Source: Aurelia coerulea | Taxonomy: Eukaryota; Cnidaria; Scyphozoa; Semaeostomeae; Ulmaridae | NCBI GenBank assembly: GCA_039566865.1 | Contig: CM076947.1 | Location: 5,835,501-5,899,500, forward strand | Direction: 5' to 3' | DNA length: 64,000 bases | Part shown: in pieces, positions 34,489 through 45,558 of the stretch | Layout: each line of letters opens with the position of its first letter | Numbering within the stretch: the stretch's first letter is position 1 | Made by a program: the position numbers and the translations under genes | The notes under the pieces: generated by a model | The model's input: only the letters and a program-made list of their open reading frames with translations | What the model was told of the DNA's origin: nothing | Database searches by the model: none

Positions 34489-35428
34489 TCTTTTAAACCC
34501 CCTAAATAAGAACCTCTAAGAGGCTGAAGCTGGGAAAGGTTCTTATATAATAGCTTTCATGTAAATTATGAAAATGACCAGAATTTTTAGAATTCTTCAC
34601 ATTCTGATCAGACTTCTTCATTGGTACAAAAGATTTGTTCTCAAGAATTCTCAAGAAATCTCAAGACATCTCAAGAAATCTCAAGAATTCTTGGGCTGGA
34701 AAACAGTGTTAATGTGTGCAAGGCCTGCTTGTATATAAGAACCTTTTTAAGAACCTTACAGGCTGGAATTTAGAATAGCAGCCATTTAATTAAGAACCTA
34801 TTCAGGCTGCCTAGAAAAAACCTAGGTTCTTTTATGCGGGTTTCTACTGTATTGACGTGCTTGATCCATCAAATCTCTGCAGCACTCTGTTTCTGATTTT
34901 CATCCATCCACCACAATTTCAAAAGTCAAAGATGTTCTCCAAGGTTTTAGGCTGTCAGCTAGTTTGCGCCTTGGGAAAACCTTCTCATAGATCCATTTGA
35001 ATACAGCCTGGAATATCTTCATGCCATTTTCCTGTGCATTAAAGGGGCAGTTGCACCGAAAACGCGTGAAGGATGATCCTGCGGGTATTTGTTTTCATGA
35101 TAAATGGAGCATGCGCATTGAAGACAATCTATTGTCTCTGAAGTCAAAGCCTTCATGTAAGGATCTTCTAAAGTCCCGAAAAATACATCTTCCTCCATGT
35201 ATCTCCGTTGTTGCTGGCTGCAGAGCTTTGAGTGATGCCTGCAGCTGCAGACGTTGGAAGTAGCAGCTTTTATTCGTGAGAGGAAAACTTGGACTAACAG
35301 TGGTAAGTACAAATTCTTATCGAAAAGTTATTACAGTTGTAATATAAGCTGACCGCTTTTATGATGAGGTTGTTGGCCTAAGGGCCTAAATATTTAGCAA
35401 AGACTTGCAGCAATTTATGGGCATATTA

Positions 35429-35812
35429 CCGTAAAAGCTCTAATAAACCCCTACCCTCTGAGCCAATATTTTAAATAAGCCTCCCTCTCTATTAAGCCCC
35501 CCCCCCCACTTATATTACATTCCAATGGTTGCCAAAGTTTTTTCATTCAATTGACCTAAATAAATTTGGCATGTTGATTTGGTGATTTTGACATGGTTTG
35601 AGATAAACTGTGTTGAATTTATGTATTTGACTCGTAAAATTGTATGTACATCCGCAAAGTATGCTATAAAAGAACTAAAAAGCTATCATATATATCCTTG
35701 TCATTTGATTTTGTTAATAAGCCCCCCTCTAATAATCCTCTTTCTTTGAAGCCCCCTTCTGGAGTGTCCAAAATTAAATAAGCCCCCCTGGGGGTTAATA
35801 GAGCTTTTACGG
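35429..35812. mobile_element. MITE with CCGTAAAAGCTCT ends
   Basis: CCGTAAAAGCTCTAATAAAC is mirrored at 35788-35812 with one mismatch and a short indel. The subterminal parts are AATAAGCCCCCCTC-like words. No ORF or clear target duplication. Confidence 0.65.
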
Positions 35813-35838
35813 CATGCATCCTCTCTTGTTTGTTGCAG

Positions 35839-35997
35839 GGTGCATATCCTCCATATCAATGCAGGGGACAACTTGTGACAAAGACAACTATAAAAAGGAA
35901 AGAATGCAGCTGTAAAACTGATGGCAGAATCGGCAGCAAACATTGCTCCTGTGGCACGAGCTCAGACAAGCCTTGCAAAACCCATAGCAAAAACAAA
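35839..35997 (+). CDS. Cys-rich 53-codon exon with canonical splice sites
   Basis: A pyrimidine-rich TTGTTTGTTGCAG precedes the exon, and AAA|GTAAGT follows it. The 159-bp exon is phase 0-0 and open: GAYPPYQCRGQLVTKTT, then ECSCKTDG...SKHCSCGTSSDKPCKTHSK. The C-x-C...C-x-C spacing resembles the Cys-rich tails seen with cnidarian transposon proteins such as the one after the OTU domain at 28.1 kb. No partner exons were identified, though the THAP ORF lies 900 bp downstream on the same strand. Confidence 0.5.
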
Positions 35998-36897
35998 GTA
36001 AGTACACAAAGTTATATGAATACATATTCAGGCATAGATTTCTCTAGGAACTAGGATCAGTTGCATCATTCCATTATTCTAAAAATGAATTTTTGAGTCA
36101 CTTTCATTCATATTTGTCTTGATTATAATGCATAGATTATAATGCACCTTCTTTCAGCAGGTGAAGGCTCCATTCTTGAAAATATTAACGTTTCTTCAAG
36201 CAGTCATCCCTCTTAACCAATTTCCTTAAGGATTTTTCTTTCGTGGAGCGTCTGTAGCGGCGATGCAACCAGATTTGACCAAGGCGTAACTTTTTCAAAA
36301 GAATTTGCGCTGCCTAGCCCAATCAACTCGACAAAACTGTTGCCCTGTGTCCCGCGGGTGCGCACGTGCAACTGCCCCTTTAAAAGAAATGTGTAAGGGA
36401 CCAATAGAAGGCACAAGACCTTGGATGGGGGATCTAGTCTTTGTGCTCCTCGAGATTTGAAATGCATCATTGCAGTAAGCTGTATGATCCTGACAATGAA
36501 CATCTGGTATTATTGGCTCAGTTCGTGTTGGCTCTGTTGCATCATATGACCCTATCATGAACCAGCTGTCGCAAAAAGAACACTTGTCAAGATATATACC
36601 TTTTTTTAAACTAACCGCGGCCACGATATCGCGCTGGGGCATGGGGTGAGAATTTGGGTGTAAACTTCCTAGGAAACCACGTTGTTTACACTGCCGCAGT
36701 ACGGATTACTTCGCTCATGCTGTTTGTTATCGCCGATTTTGCAGTTTTTTCGTGTATTTTTGCTTCGATCTGTGGTCTGTATGTTAGGAACAGCTTTTTT
36801 AAAAGCTCTAGCAAGTACTCAGCTCTGATAGGCCACAGAAACCTGACTTGCCGTTCGCATTCGACTGAATCTTGGGCCTAACTAACCGCACATAAAG

Positions 36898-37402
36898 ATG
36901 GTGAATGGCAACTGCGCTGTTTTCAACTGCACGAACAGTCAGTATAGGATAAGGAAGTGGAAGAAGCCTGTCAAAAGCACGATGGTTTGCCACACAAAGA
37001 ATGCCCATGCCCACAACCATTCACCTTGCACACATTTCCAAGTGTTTTGCTGAACTCGGACAAGAGACGGGAATGGATAAGGCTTGTGAACAGGACCACT
37101 GTCAAGAACAGTGCATGGTGCCCTGGTAAGAGTGATGTTGTCTGTTCTAATCACTTTATTGACAAGAGACCAACACTGGAAAACCCAAATCCAGTCCTCA
37201 ATCTAGGCTATGAAAAGCCTGCAAAAAAACAAGAAGAGAGCTCCAGCGCCGTCAGCTTTCTCCTGTCAAAAGAAAGGACAGAGAACCAGAAATTGAAGAA
37301 GCTCCTGAGGAAGTTCCTGAAAAAGAACCTTGCCATGAATGCTTTATGAAACAAACTGAAATTGAATCCCTTTCTGAAAACTACCTAAGGGAGCAGTCAT
37401 AA
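36898..37402 (+). pseudogene. THAP-domain protein (transposon-type), two frameshifts
   Basis: ATG at 36898 starts MVNGNCAVFNCTNSQYRIRK, with the first two THAP cysteines. After a shift near 36955, the frame reads HKECPCPQPFTLHTFPS, EWIRLVNR and DVVCSNHF, which holds the C-x2-H pair of the C2CH zinc-binding DNA-binding domain. At the A-run near 37225 the frame shifts again to a charged tail (VKRKDREPEIEEAPEEV, PCHECFMKQTEIESL) ending at TAA 37400-37402. THAP domains begin P-element-type transposases and several host regulators. Two frameshifts argue for a dead transposon copy. Confidence 0.75.
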
Positions 37403-37877
37403 ATAATTGCAGGGACCAGGGCGGAAGCAAATTAGGAGGGGTCTGAACATTTTTAGGGTTAATTTATTGGGGTCTGAAACTTTTAGAGGAATTTATGCTG
37501 GGGTCTGAAAATAAATGTGCCAAATTTTGAAAATTTTTGAAAAAATCTCAATTTAGCTCAACTATTTGTCACTTTTCTTAAAAAAGTTAGACATCAATGT
37601 TTTTTGTCTTTTTACTTCTTGCTTCTTTTCTTCAATCAATTCTTCTTTGACTGGTTCAATGATTTTATGGCAGTCTGGTTCTTTTGAAGTTGGTCCCTTG
37701 CAACGATAGCATTCTCTTGCGCATTACCAACAAAAACACCATTAGAAATCAGGAATGTCAATGCATTTAAATGATATCTTGCTTTGAGCTGTGAAATTGC
37801 ATTTGAAAAATCTGCATCACTTATAACCAAAGTGATACACTTCTCTTTTTGCATTTGAACACATTAAATCAGAGGGG
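37403..37877. other. No gene recognised
   Basis: AT-rich. It holds a short GGGGTCTGAA repeat (37437-37510). The minus ORF at 37854-37636 (72 codons) has no recognisable motif. Confidence 0.4.
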
Positions 37878-38815
37878 AGTCACTAATTCAAGATTCAAGA
37901 TCCAAGATTCAAGATCCGGATTCAAGATTCACGCTAATTCTAGATCCCGAAATCAAGATCCACACTAATTCTAGATCCCGAAATCAAGATTCATACTGAA
38001 TTGGGCTTTTTAAGAATTCCTTGGAGAATCTGCGTGGTTTCATCTTTTTCGCTGCATTTTCTTTGTATCAGGCTTGCGAATAGATGGTTGATCTACCCAA
38101 TTCCCTGCCAATTCCTCAATTTACAACACACGCATTCTTACTTAAAGGTACTTGAGCTTCTGTAAATGTCTAAATGTTGCAAAGACTTCAAAAAACCTTC
38201 CTTTGAGGGCACAAGAAGTGATCATGAAGACTGTTGATGGAGCTTTAAGAAACTCGTAAAAAACTCTGACCATTGAAAATCTGACCAGAAACTTTCAGTG
38301 CTGGCCCTTCTTAAAAATAATGTGTGCAAAAAATGAGTGAAAATAAAAGAGAAAGGCCATGGATTTCCTTGATAAAAGGAAAAGAGTTTCTTGAATAATT
38401 TGGCCAAGTATTGAAGTTTGTTCATAATTGTTATCGAAGAGTTGAGTTTCTATAGTTTCTTATTAAAAATGTGTGCTTGAAACTATTTCATTTTGCACAA
38501 AGGGCATTACGGATACAGTATATGTGTCATAACTTTTACGTTGCTTTGTTGACAAACAGTCTTTCGTTTGTTAAAGATTTATGTTTTGTGCTAACAACCA
38601 TGTCAATTATTTCCTTCAATATCTGCAGAGTGGGTAAAGACAGAAAGGGTTTTAATTAAGATTCTCATCGCAACAAGGGCTATGACACAATCATTCATAC
38701 CACTCAGTAAAAGTGACATGGACTACAAGTATTTTTTTTATAAGAAACTAAAAATTTGGGCCAGTACTGGAAGTTTCTTAAAATTATCAGATTTTGAGTA
38801 CTCAGGGTAATGAGG
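37878..38815. mobile_element. Second copy of left-end satellite plus foldback half
   Basis: 37878-38100 is the reverse complement of the left copy's 31-bp satellite and its linker (GGGTAGATCAACCAT). It is followed by 38106-38815, which matches 1019-1770 in the same direction as the left copy. The flank is therefore inverted but the interior is not. The copy is cut at about 38815 by the junction with the BEL/Pao fragment. Confidence 0.8.
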
Positions 38816-39214
38816 TATGTAACTAACACGTTGGCCGTCTGGTTTCTCGTGTACTGGCTCGACAGTTCCCTCTGCGAGTTGCTCCTTTACAATGGCATCG
38901 TATTGCTCGAGTATCTCCAGTGTGCGTTTAAGCTTCTTGAATTGACTTCTCAGTCTTGTTTCACTGAGTTTCTTGTTGTCTGGTAAGTAGAACTGTCCCT
39001 TTCTCCATGGTAGCCTGACTGTGTATCTGCCGCCACTGTCCTGTGTTATGCTGTCTGCAAATGATTCATACACATCCTCGCTCCCATCCTTCACTCCCAG
39101 TGTCTTGATTCCCCATATGTGTGCTTGCGTCTCCTGATCTCCGGTTGCTTCTCCTCCAACTGCCCCTGCACCTGGGCCTTGCTGTATCGTTTCGTCGTCA
39201 GACAGTCTAACCAA
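38806..39214 (-). pseudogene. BEL/Pao pol fragment
   Basis: About 136 residues: GIKTLGVKDGSEDVYESF, then GGRYTVRLPWRKGQFYLPDN, TRLRSQFKKLKRTLEILEQYD and AIVKEQLAEGTVEPV...YIPH. This order (DGRY.V.LPWK, R...L.K, L..YD..I.EQ...G..E, YIPHH) is the segment just before the RT core of BEL/Pao polyproteins. The frame ends by running into repeat DNA at about 38806, so no RT catalytic motif is present. Confidence 0.8.
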
Positions 39215-39250
39215 ATTGCTAATGAAAACTGCAACTGAGAAAGCTTAATA

Positions 39251-39270
39251 GAATCCGGCTCGGTGGACCA
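39251..39270 (-). promoter_or_regulatory. tRNA primer binding site of LTR element
   Basis: The plus strand reads GAATCCGGCTCGGTGGACCA. This looks like the T-arm and acceptor 3' end of a tRNA finishing in CCA, so the element's minus strand carries the complementary priming site beginning TGG, two bases inside the LTR end. The tRNA isotype is not assigned. Confidence 0.65.
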
Positions 39271-39272
39271 AA

Positions 39273-39999
39273 TGTCGGGAAACCCCCTTGACGGCTAGGC
39301 TCCAACGTCTGTAGATGTAGGTTCGCAAAAAATAGATTTGATTGAATTTTCTAAGAGGACTGTATCAAAATATATATAAACCAACTTGATTAAATACTGA
39401 CGAATAAACTTGATAAACTGCTGTTGAATAACTTGATTTAATACTTGACTTTGTATAGTGTAACCTTCAAGGCTTCATGCAGAAGGACAACAACTTATGT
39501 ATAGATTCTCACTTGGGCCTAAGTTCGTGAAGATTGTAGTATGAGTATAGGCTTACTTACAGTTCGCTGAGTGTCGTAGATTTCTGTGCCCCTCCTGGCC
39601 CTCGGGCCTGCTGTCTGAGTTCCACTAAGTTTGGGAACTCTATTTATACGATTTACACAAAATCTAATTGACCACATTAAAGTTTGATAATCCCTACAAT
39701 ACTCGCTACACATGCTATAAATCTATGAAATGTGCTCTAAAGTACACCTTAAATCCTAGCAATGGGTCAATTTTCCCTATAAAGAACCCTCTAACTATGA
39801 GCGGGTAGAGTAGTGACCCTGGGAAAAATGCTTGAAAGCAATTACTGGAAAGCACGCGGATCAAAACTTCTACTTTTCTAATTACCTAATAATGTTTTTA
39901 GTTTATGAATGAATGAAATAGTAAAGATTCAAAATTCTAAATACAATCTTGCGCTCATCTTGTGTCCAGTGTCAGTTTTGGCGCGAATTCACCACAACA
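39273..39999 (-). repeat. LTR, 727 bp
   Basis: On the minus strand it starts TGTTGTGGTGAATTCGCG and ends CCCGACA, the usual TG...CA form. A TATA box lies at 39641-39648. The end is two bases before the primer binding site, and the start coincides with the break in the ORF at 40000. Confidence 0.7.
39641..39648 (-). promoter_or_regulatory. LTR TATA box
   Basis: TATAAATA on the minus strand inside the LTR, followed within about 30 bases by a GC-richer stretch where transcription could start. Confidence 0.5.
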
Positions 40000-41212
40000 T
40001 CAATAGCAGAACATAGTTATGTAGCATCCTAGCATGTTCCATTTTAGTTCCTTCAAACGACTGCAGTTCTGCTTTCATCATCCGGAGGACCTCAATGACA
40101 TCCTGCCAATCAAATTTATTGGTTTCATCACTGAAGACCCTTTGCTGTACCTTGTACCTCATCTGCAACAGAAAATACAGTTTGTAAGTTGATCTGCAAA
40201 CTTGAGTAATGGCCAGGCCCGCAGGAAGCGGGGAAGGCAGGGGGCTCAAGCCCCCCCCCCCCCCAATAAATTTTGAAAAATGGTGCTACGTCACAAGCAT
40301 TAACTAGATGTACTATTCTCTATTGTTTTAAGAAAAATTGCCCCTCCCCCCAATCTGAAGCTGCTTCCTACACCCCTGGTAATGGGAAACATGTCAGGAC
40401 ATGGTAATCATGCCACATAGACAGGTGCATGGCCAGAATCTTTCGAATATGAAGAACAGATATATCTTGTGATGTTATTTCTAGGTGAAATTTAATGCTC
40501 TTTCAGAATCTGCTTGTCAACACTTGATTATGTGGTGGGTGTGGCAGGGTGGGGGCATGTGATGTCACTCCCTCTTTTCAAAGGAAAAATATCTGCAAAC
40601 TAAGCAAATACCAGGCAAATTTCCCTCTCTGTCGATTTAATTTCATCCTCTTAACCGATTCTAAGTGTTACTAGATGATTGAGCAGTGGGCGTGGCAGGG
40701 TGTGGTCATGTGACGTCATTCCTAGATTCTTACGATGATGTATGGAAAGTTTGCTTACGTGCTCAAAGATTACATTTGGTACTGAAATTTGAGGGATTGC
40801 TAAATTGCGTCACTGGTTTATATGACAATGCGTTATGTTAACCTAATGAATAAAGAATTCATGTAGTTGATACCCAGGATAAGCCAATTCTATTATTGAT
40901 ATTGGATAAACGGAACTTATTCTTCAGTTACTCGAATTAAAAGAGTCATACTGTGTGAATGTTGTATATAATGTCATGGTAGATATTCTGGGTCATTGCT
41001 GTCGTATCCATCACTCTCTGAATCAAGACTTGCCAAAGAACATCGTCTGAACTCGCAGGATTGTCACCTACAAAATCATTGCTTTCTTCGCCTAGCATTT
41101 CTTGGTCATTCTCATTATCTGAAACTTCTAGATCGGTGCTTTGTCTGCTCATTGGTTGAAGTTCTTCATGTCTATGTGCCCCTCTTCTCTGTATGGCCCT
41201 TATAACACTCAC
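40000..41212 (-). CDS. Two-exon ORF fragment interrupted by the LTR
   Basis: Exon 1 (41212-40952) encodes an acidic segment, SDNENDQEMLGEESNDFVGD, then VLWQVLIQRVMDTTAMTQNI, and ends at a GTATGA donor, phase 0. Exon 2 (40162-40000) follows a TTTTCTGTTGCAG acceptor and encodes MRYKVQQRVFSDETNKFDWQ, then DVIEVLRMMKAELQSFEG...LHNYVLLLM. It stops where the LTR begins. The W...L and F.W..V..VL patterns recall uncharacterised cnidarian transposon proteins, but I cannot name the family. The intron contains the MITE at 40213-40379. No stop or frameshift is seen up to the insertion. Confidence 0.45.
40213..40379. mobile_element. 167-bp MITE, CCAGG ends, 6-bp duplication
   Basis: CCAGGCCCGCAGGAAGC is imperfectly mirrored by GCTTCCTACACCCCTGG, with TAATGG on both sides (40207-40212, 40380-40385). 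It includes a C14 run. The sequence at 54329-54400 starts with the same family's left end. Confidence 0.6.
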
Positions 41213-41513
41213 GGCGCTCAGCTTGCTGTTAGTGTTTTAGTACTGTAACCCATAACTTTCTATCCCGCAATGGGTAAAACCCGTAATATCTTAACATTTA
41301 TTCCAAATTCCATTAGATAACATTACATTTCGAATTAAGTGCCTCAGATTTCATGCAAATAGATATTTTTGAACAATTCTAAAAAAAATTTGGATTTGTA
41401 AATGACAGGTTGCCCCCTTTTTGGGGAATTGAGAAAGAATTTACATATATTTATTCCTGCTCGTCTTTATTTTTGTTCATCTTTATATATATATTATACA
41501 TATATTATATATA

Positions 41514-42130
41514 CCGGGTGACCCAGAAAAAAGTGACCCAACGCAATCTGTTACAGAAAATTAAGTAAGTGGCCGATTGAAATGCTTGAAACCTCGTTCT
41601 GTCGCTAAAAGACTAGCCTATGCTGTGAGCATTTTTCGGAATTTTTTCGGCACGGTAAATTTCCAAAATTAAGGATTTTGAGGAAAAGAGCATGCCTGAA
41701 ATCCTCAAAAAGTCGTCAAAAACAGGGCATCGATTTACAGCCATTTCAAATCTTCAAAACAACGAGGAGCGTGTTTCATTTCAAACTGGGAATAGGTAAC
41801 ACAGTCGGAAGTCTTCAGAGCAAGTTTATAGTCCCTAGGTACTTGAAAATATTCTCAGGCAGAAAGAAACACGCTCCTCGTTGTTTCGAAGATCTGAAAT
41901 GGCTTCAAATCGATCCCTTGTTTTTGACGACTTTTTGAGAATTTCAAGCCTGCCCTTTTCCTCAAAATCCTTAATTCGGAAACCTTCCCGTGCCCAAAAA
42001 AATTGCAAAAAATACTCATAATGTAGGCTGGTCTTTTAGCGACAAAACAACGTTTGAAATATTTCAATCTGCCACTTACTTTTTTCTCTATAACAGATTG
42101 CGTTGGGTCACTTTTTTCTGGGTCACCCGG
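41514..42130. mobile_element. MITE with CCGGGTGACCC ends, TA duplication
   Basis: CCGGGTGACCCAGAAAAAAG and its reverse complement form the ends; TA lies at 41512-41513 and 42131-42132. The arms are similar over 200 bp or more (TTTTGACGACTTTTTGAG on both sides). It is related in style, not in detail, to the CCGGGTGTCCC family. Confidence 0.85.
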
Positions 42131-42133
42131 TAT

Positions 42134-42791
42134 ATGATACATTGTTGACCTATTCCTTATATAAACAGGCGGAGAAACAAAACTGGACAATTTCCTTACA
42201 AATATTAACATCAAACATGATTCCATTAAATTTGACCATGAAAAATCAACACAATCAGTCGCATTTTTAGACACTTTAATATACATCGATGAAAAAGACA
42301 ACTGCAAACAACACTTTACACAAAACCAACAGATACCCATAACTATCTACATTTTAAATCTTCCCACCCTAAACATCTTAAAGAAAGCTTACCCTACTCC
42401 AAAGCACTATGACTAAGAAGAATCTGCTCTGATAATAACGAATTTAATAAACACAGTGATAAATTAAAACAACAATTCGTAGCACGTGGCTACACTGAAA
42501 GTTTAGTCAAAAACCAGATAAACAAGGCAATTGCTATTCCAAGAGAAGATACCTTGAAGCTCAGGACCAAAGAGAGGACTAATCGCATCCCCCTTGTAAC
42601 AACGTTCAATAATACCCTCCCACCAATGCCTCAAATTATCCGAAACCGCTGGGACATTTTAAAACTAAAACCAGACTTAAAAGATATTTTTAAAGAACCT
42701 GGTATGCTAGCCTATTGTCGGCCAAAGAACCTTAAAGAAATGGTAGGAAGCAACAACATCTTAAATAATAAGATTATCCGTAAAACACCCA
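42134..42791 (+). pseudogene. PLE reverse transcriptase, C-terminal part
   Basis: It begins inside RT motif C (IVDLFLI with a stop where Trp is usual), then GGETKLDNFLTNINIKHD and SVAFLDTLIYIDEKDN. After a frameshift near 42305 it reads TTLYTKPTDTHNYLHF, SSHPKHLKESLPYSKAL, a stop, LRRICSDNNEFNKH, QQFVARGYTESLVKNQ and VTTFNNTLPPMPQIIRNRWD. The HPKH...SLPYS.AL.LRRIC signature is PLE-specific. It ends at RKTPTIK, where the 10.6-kb element is inserted. Two stops and one shift make it dead. Confidence 0.85.
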
Positions 42792-43042
42792 CAATAAAAA
42801 CGGCCAGGTCGAAAACTCAGACTTCTCGGACATCTCGGACCAGATTGTCCGAGTTTTCTAAGTCCGAGTTTTCGAATTAGCCCTAGTTCAATCTCAAAAA
42901 CACGGACTTCTCGGACGAAATGGTCCGATTTTTCCATTCTCCAACTTATCGAATTTCTCCTATGCTCTAGAAGAAAACTCGGACATGTCGAAACTCGAAA
43001 ACACGGACTTCTCGGACGAAATGTTCCGACTTTCTGGGTATC

Positions 43043-43895
43043 AAAAGCAGGACATTTTGCAAGGGCAGGCTGTCACAAACATGTGAAAAGGGAATATTTG
43101 TTGGATCTGATTATGTAGATCAAAAGGGAATCATTTTAGAAATTGTTATGTTCTAGAGCAGATAAGAAAACGTTTATTCGTGGGCACAACTCGGTACGAA
43201 TCCAAGTTCGAATACAACGTCAAATATCCCCCGGGGGGCTGATAATTAGTTTCTAAAATTTTGGGACACTATTGCCTCAAACAGTTTCTGAATGAGTTTC
43301 TTTAATTCTTAAATTTTGGGACACTATGTATTGCTTCCAACAGTTTCTGAATGAGTTTCTTTTATTTCTAATTCTGCAAGCGCAGAGTTAATTTTTGTTT
43401 TGTTAGAAGGGCTTCCAAATCTATGAGTGACCTGAGAAAATTAAAGCTGCAAATTTCAAAAATACCTTGTCTTTTTTAATTCACATTAGGGTACTGTAGT
43501 TTCATAACAGGGTGAAATATTGGTAATACATATATTCTATAAATTCACTCGTCACCGAAAGCATCTTTGGATCCAACGATAGACGCTGGTACATTCATTT
43601 TTTATATGAGAAACCGCTTATCAGAAACGGTAGGCTCAATTTTTCGAAAGTCAGGGAACGACCCTACCTAGTTGAAAAAGCTAGGAAACTTTTGTTATTT
43701 ACTATTTTAATTTTCCTTTCGCACTCAAAAATGTTTGACAGTGTACAGTTATAGCAACTGTTTGGAATTTATTTTGATTTCGAATTGTGTTATTTACTTG
43801 TTTTGAGATCTTACCATTACTAAGTAATTCGGGAGCCCTTTAAACAACACAGAATGAACTCTACACTTACGGCATTAAAAGTATAAGAAACATAC
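43043..43895. other. Non-coding repeats inside the 10.6-kb element
   Basis: Two tandem copies of about 65 bp containing AATTTTGGGACACTAT and AGTTTCTGAATGAGTTTCTT lie at about 43240-43370. A segment like 8095-8290 is at 43590-43780. No gene. Confidence 0.5.
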
Positions 43896-44499
43896 CGGGT
43901 GTCCCAAAAAAATGTATACGGATTTGGTTGACTCTAGCGCTGTGAATTTAGCTTTAATCAATGGCTAATCACTCTTAAAATGTTCCTCGATAGTTAACTT
44001 GAACATAAATACCTCGTTTGTTGGTATTGATCCTTTGAGAGCAGATATATCCATCTTGAAGCTCAAATTTGCCTCTTCCTGCAAACCACAGCTTTAGCCT
44101 TTTGGCCTAAACAATTTCTTAGGGCACAACGTATAAATCAACGATAGCCTTGATAAAATTTGAACAATATTCGATCTTGTTTCATTCTGTTTTCCAGAAG
44201 TCACCCCCCAGTCACCCATTGGGAAGTTTCTTAATTTTTCATTAATTTCAGTTCTAAATTTTGATGTGCTTTAGGAATTTGCTTAGGCCATAAGGCCAAA
44301 GCTCTGGTTTGCAAGAGGACGCAAATTTGAGCTTTCAAGATTAATATTTCTGCTCTCAAAGCACCAATACCAACAAACGAGGTATCTATGTTCAAGTTAA
44401 CTATCGAGGAACATTTTGAGAGTGATTAGCCATTGATTAAAGCTAAATTCACTTCGCTGGAGTCAACCAAATCTGTATACTTTTTTTTGGGACACCCGG
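43896..44499. mobile_element. 604-bp CCGGGTGTCCC MITE
   Basis: CCGGGTGTCCCAAAAAAATG and its reverse complement form the ends, with TA at 43894-43895 and 44500-44501. The arms share GTTAACTTGAA and GAGGTATCTATGTT-type sequence with 12987-13975. It is inserted in a TAAGAAACT-type repeat. Confidence 0.85.
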
Positions 44500-45314
44500 T
44501 ATAAGAAACTTTTGCCATCAGAATGGCCCAAAAATTTAAGAAACTGCCTACCATCACCGGACCTTAGCATGAATCTACGTTACCGTAGACTCTACATCTT
44601 GAAGCTGTTTTCGTTTTATTGTATTGAACAAAACATGAAAACAGAGCAAAGAGCCCGGGTGGGACTGCACCTATTTTGGGTAACGGGACGTGACATCGGG
44701 AAGGGTATCGATTTTCGCGATTTTGATCTAAGGAACGGTATTGATTTTCGCAATTTTCGTACAAGGTACGGTATCGATTCTCGCGCGATTTTGGTATAAG
44801 CACAAGATCGCAGTAGTCATGTACTTGATCTAACAGCGCCTGTGATTGGTTGATCTTGCTAGAGGGGGATTTCTAGGGTCTCGGAAGTAACTTGAATTGT
44901 GATTGGCTCTTGAGGGGAATCACGAAAGGTTTGGCCAATCACATCGCAATATGTCTGAAAACGGTTGACAAGTTTATCAGAGGCAACAACCACAACATGT
45001 CATGAAGAAGCTGGCTGTGAGTCTGGTGAGATACTTCGACTACTAGTTCAGCGAGGAGGCATGCGAATCGTGCATAAAATGGGAGTAATATTGTGCAACT
45101 TTGCCAATTGAAACATTCTGATTGTGCTGGAAGTCTTTGTAAGCAATACTGCAGAATCCTATGAGATAACAAGTGACTTGATGAAGGCCTACCCTAAGAA
45201 GCTAGGCCAAAGAAAGTGAAAGCTCTCGAAGAAACATCATGGTTATTATTGGCAATAGAGAGGTTTGTAACTTTTCAGCTGTTGTGACACTAGTAATGAA
45301 TGAAATTGAGGCTA
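44500..45314. other. No gene; partial minisatellite relative
   Basis: 44690-44800 repeats TATCGATTTTCGCGATTTTG-like words and resembles the interior of the MITE at 50432-50720. The rest is unassigned. Confidence 0.45.
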
Positions 45315-45558
45315 GAGTGCAGTTTAGCGGGCGGCATTCGAATGTTTTGTTGTTGTTTGGCATACGGTAAGGGTTAGGGTTAGTTTCAGAAAAGCGTTTT
45401 CAGCGTAATTTAGCGTTAGTTAGGGTAAGTTAGGGTTAGAAAGGGTAAGTTAGGGTTAGGGTTAGGGTTAGGGTTAGGGTTAGGGCTAACTAAGTTAGGG
45501 TTAGGGCTAGGGTTAGGATTGGAATATGACATTTAGCGCCGCCCGCTAAACTGCACTC
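45315..45558. mobile_element. MITE-like palindrome enclosing telomeric repeats
   Basis: GAGTGCAGTTTAGCGGGCGG (45315) is exactly mirrored at 45538-45558. Between the arms is a TTAGGG-rich stretch. I see no clear target duplication. Confidence 0.7.
45371..45517 (+). repeat. Interstitial TTAGGG repeats
   Basis: At least six perfect TTAGGG units at about 45450-45485, with degenerate GTTAGGGTAAG and GGGCTA variants on both sides. TTAGGG is the telomere unit of most metazoans, including cnidarians. Confidence 0.9.

Larger units (their letters stand above)
35043..36379. mobile_element. 1.3-kb element with TTAA duplication
   Basis: AGGGGCAGTTGCAC (35043-35056) is exactly mirrored at 36366-36379. 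TTAA flanks at 35039-35042 and 36380-36383, as in piggyBac-type insertion. It carries a spliced-looking Cys-rich exon (35839-35997) and a nested MITE (35429-35812). Confidence 0.7.
38806..39999 (-). mobile_element. BEL/Pao-like LTR retrotransposon remnant
   Basis: On the minus strand the order is LTR (39999-39273), primer binding site (39270-39251), then a pol fragment (39214-38806). gag and most of pol are missing, and no second LTR is in the window. The left end is abutted by the foldback copy. The LTR start lies directly inside an ORF (40000-40162), marking its insertion point. Confidence 0.7.
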
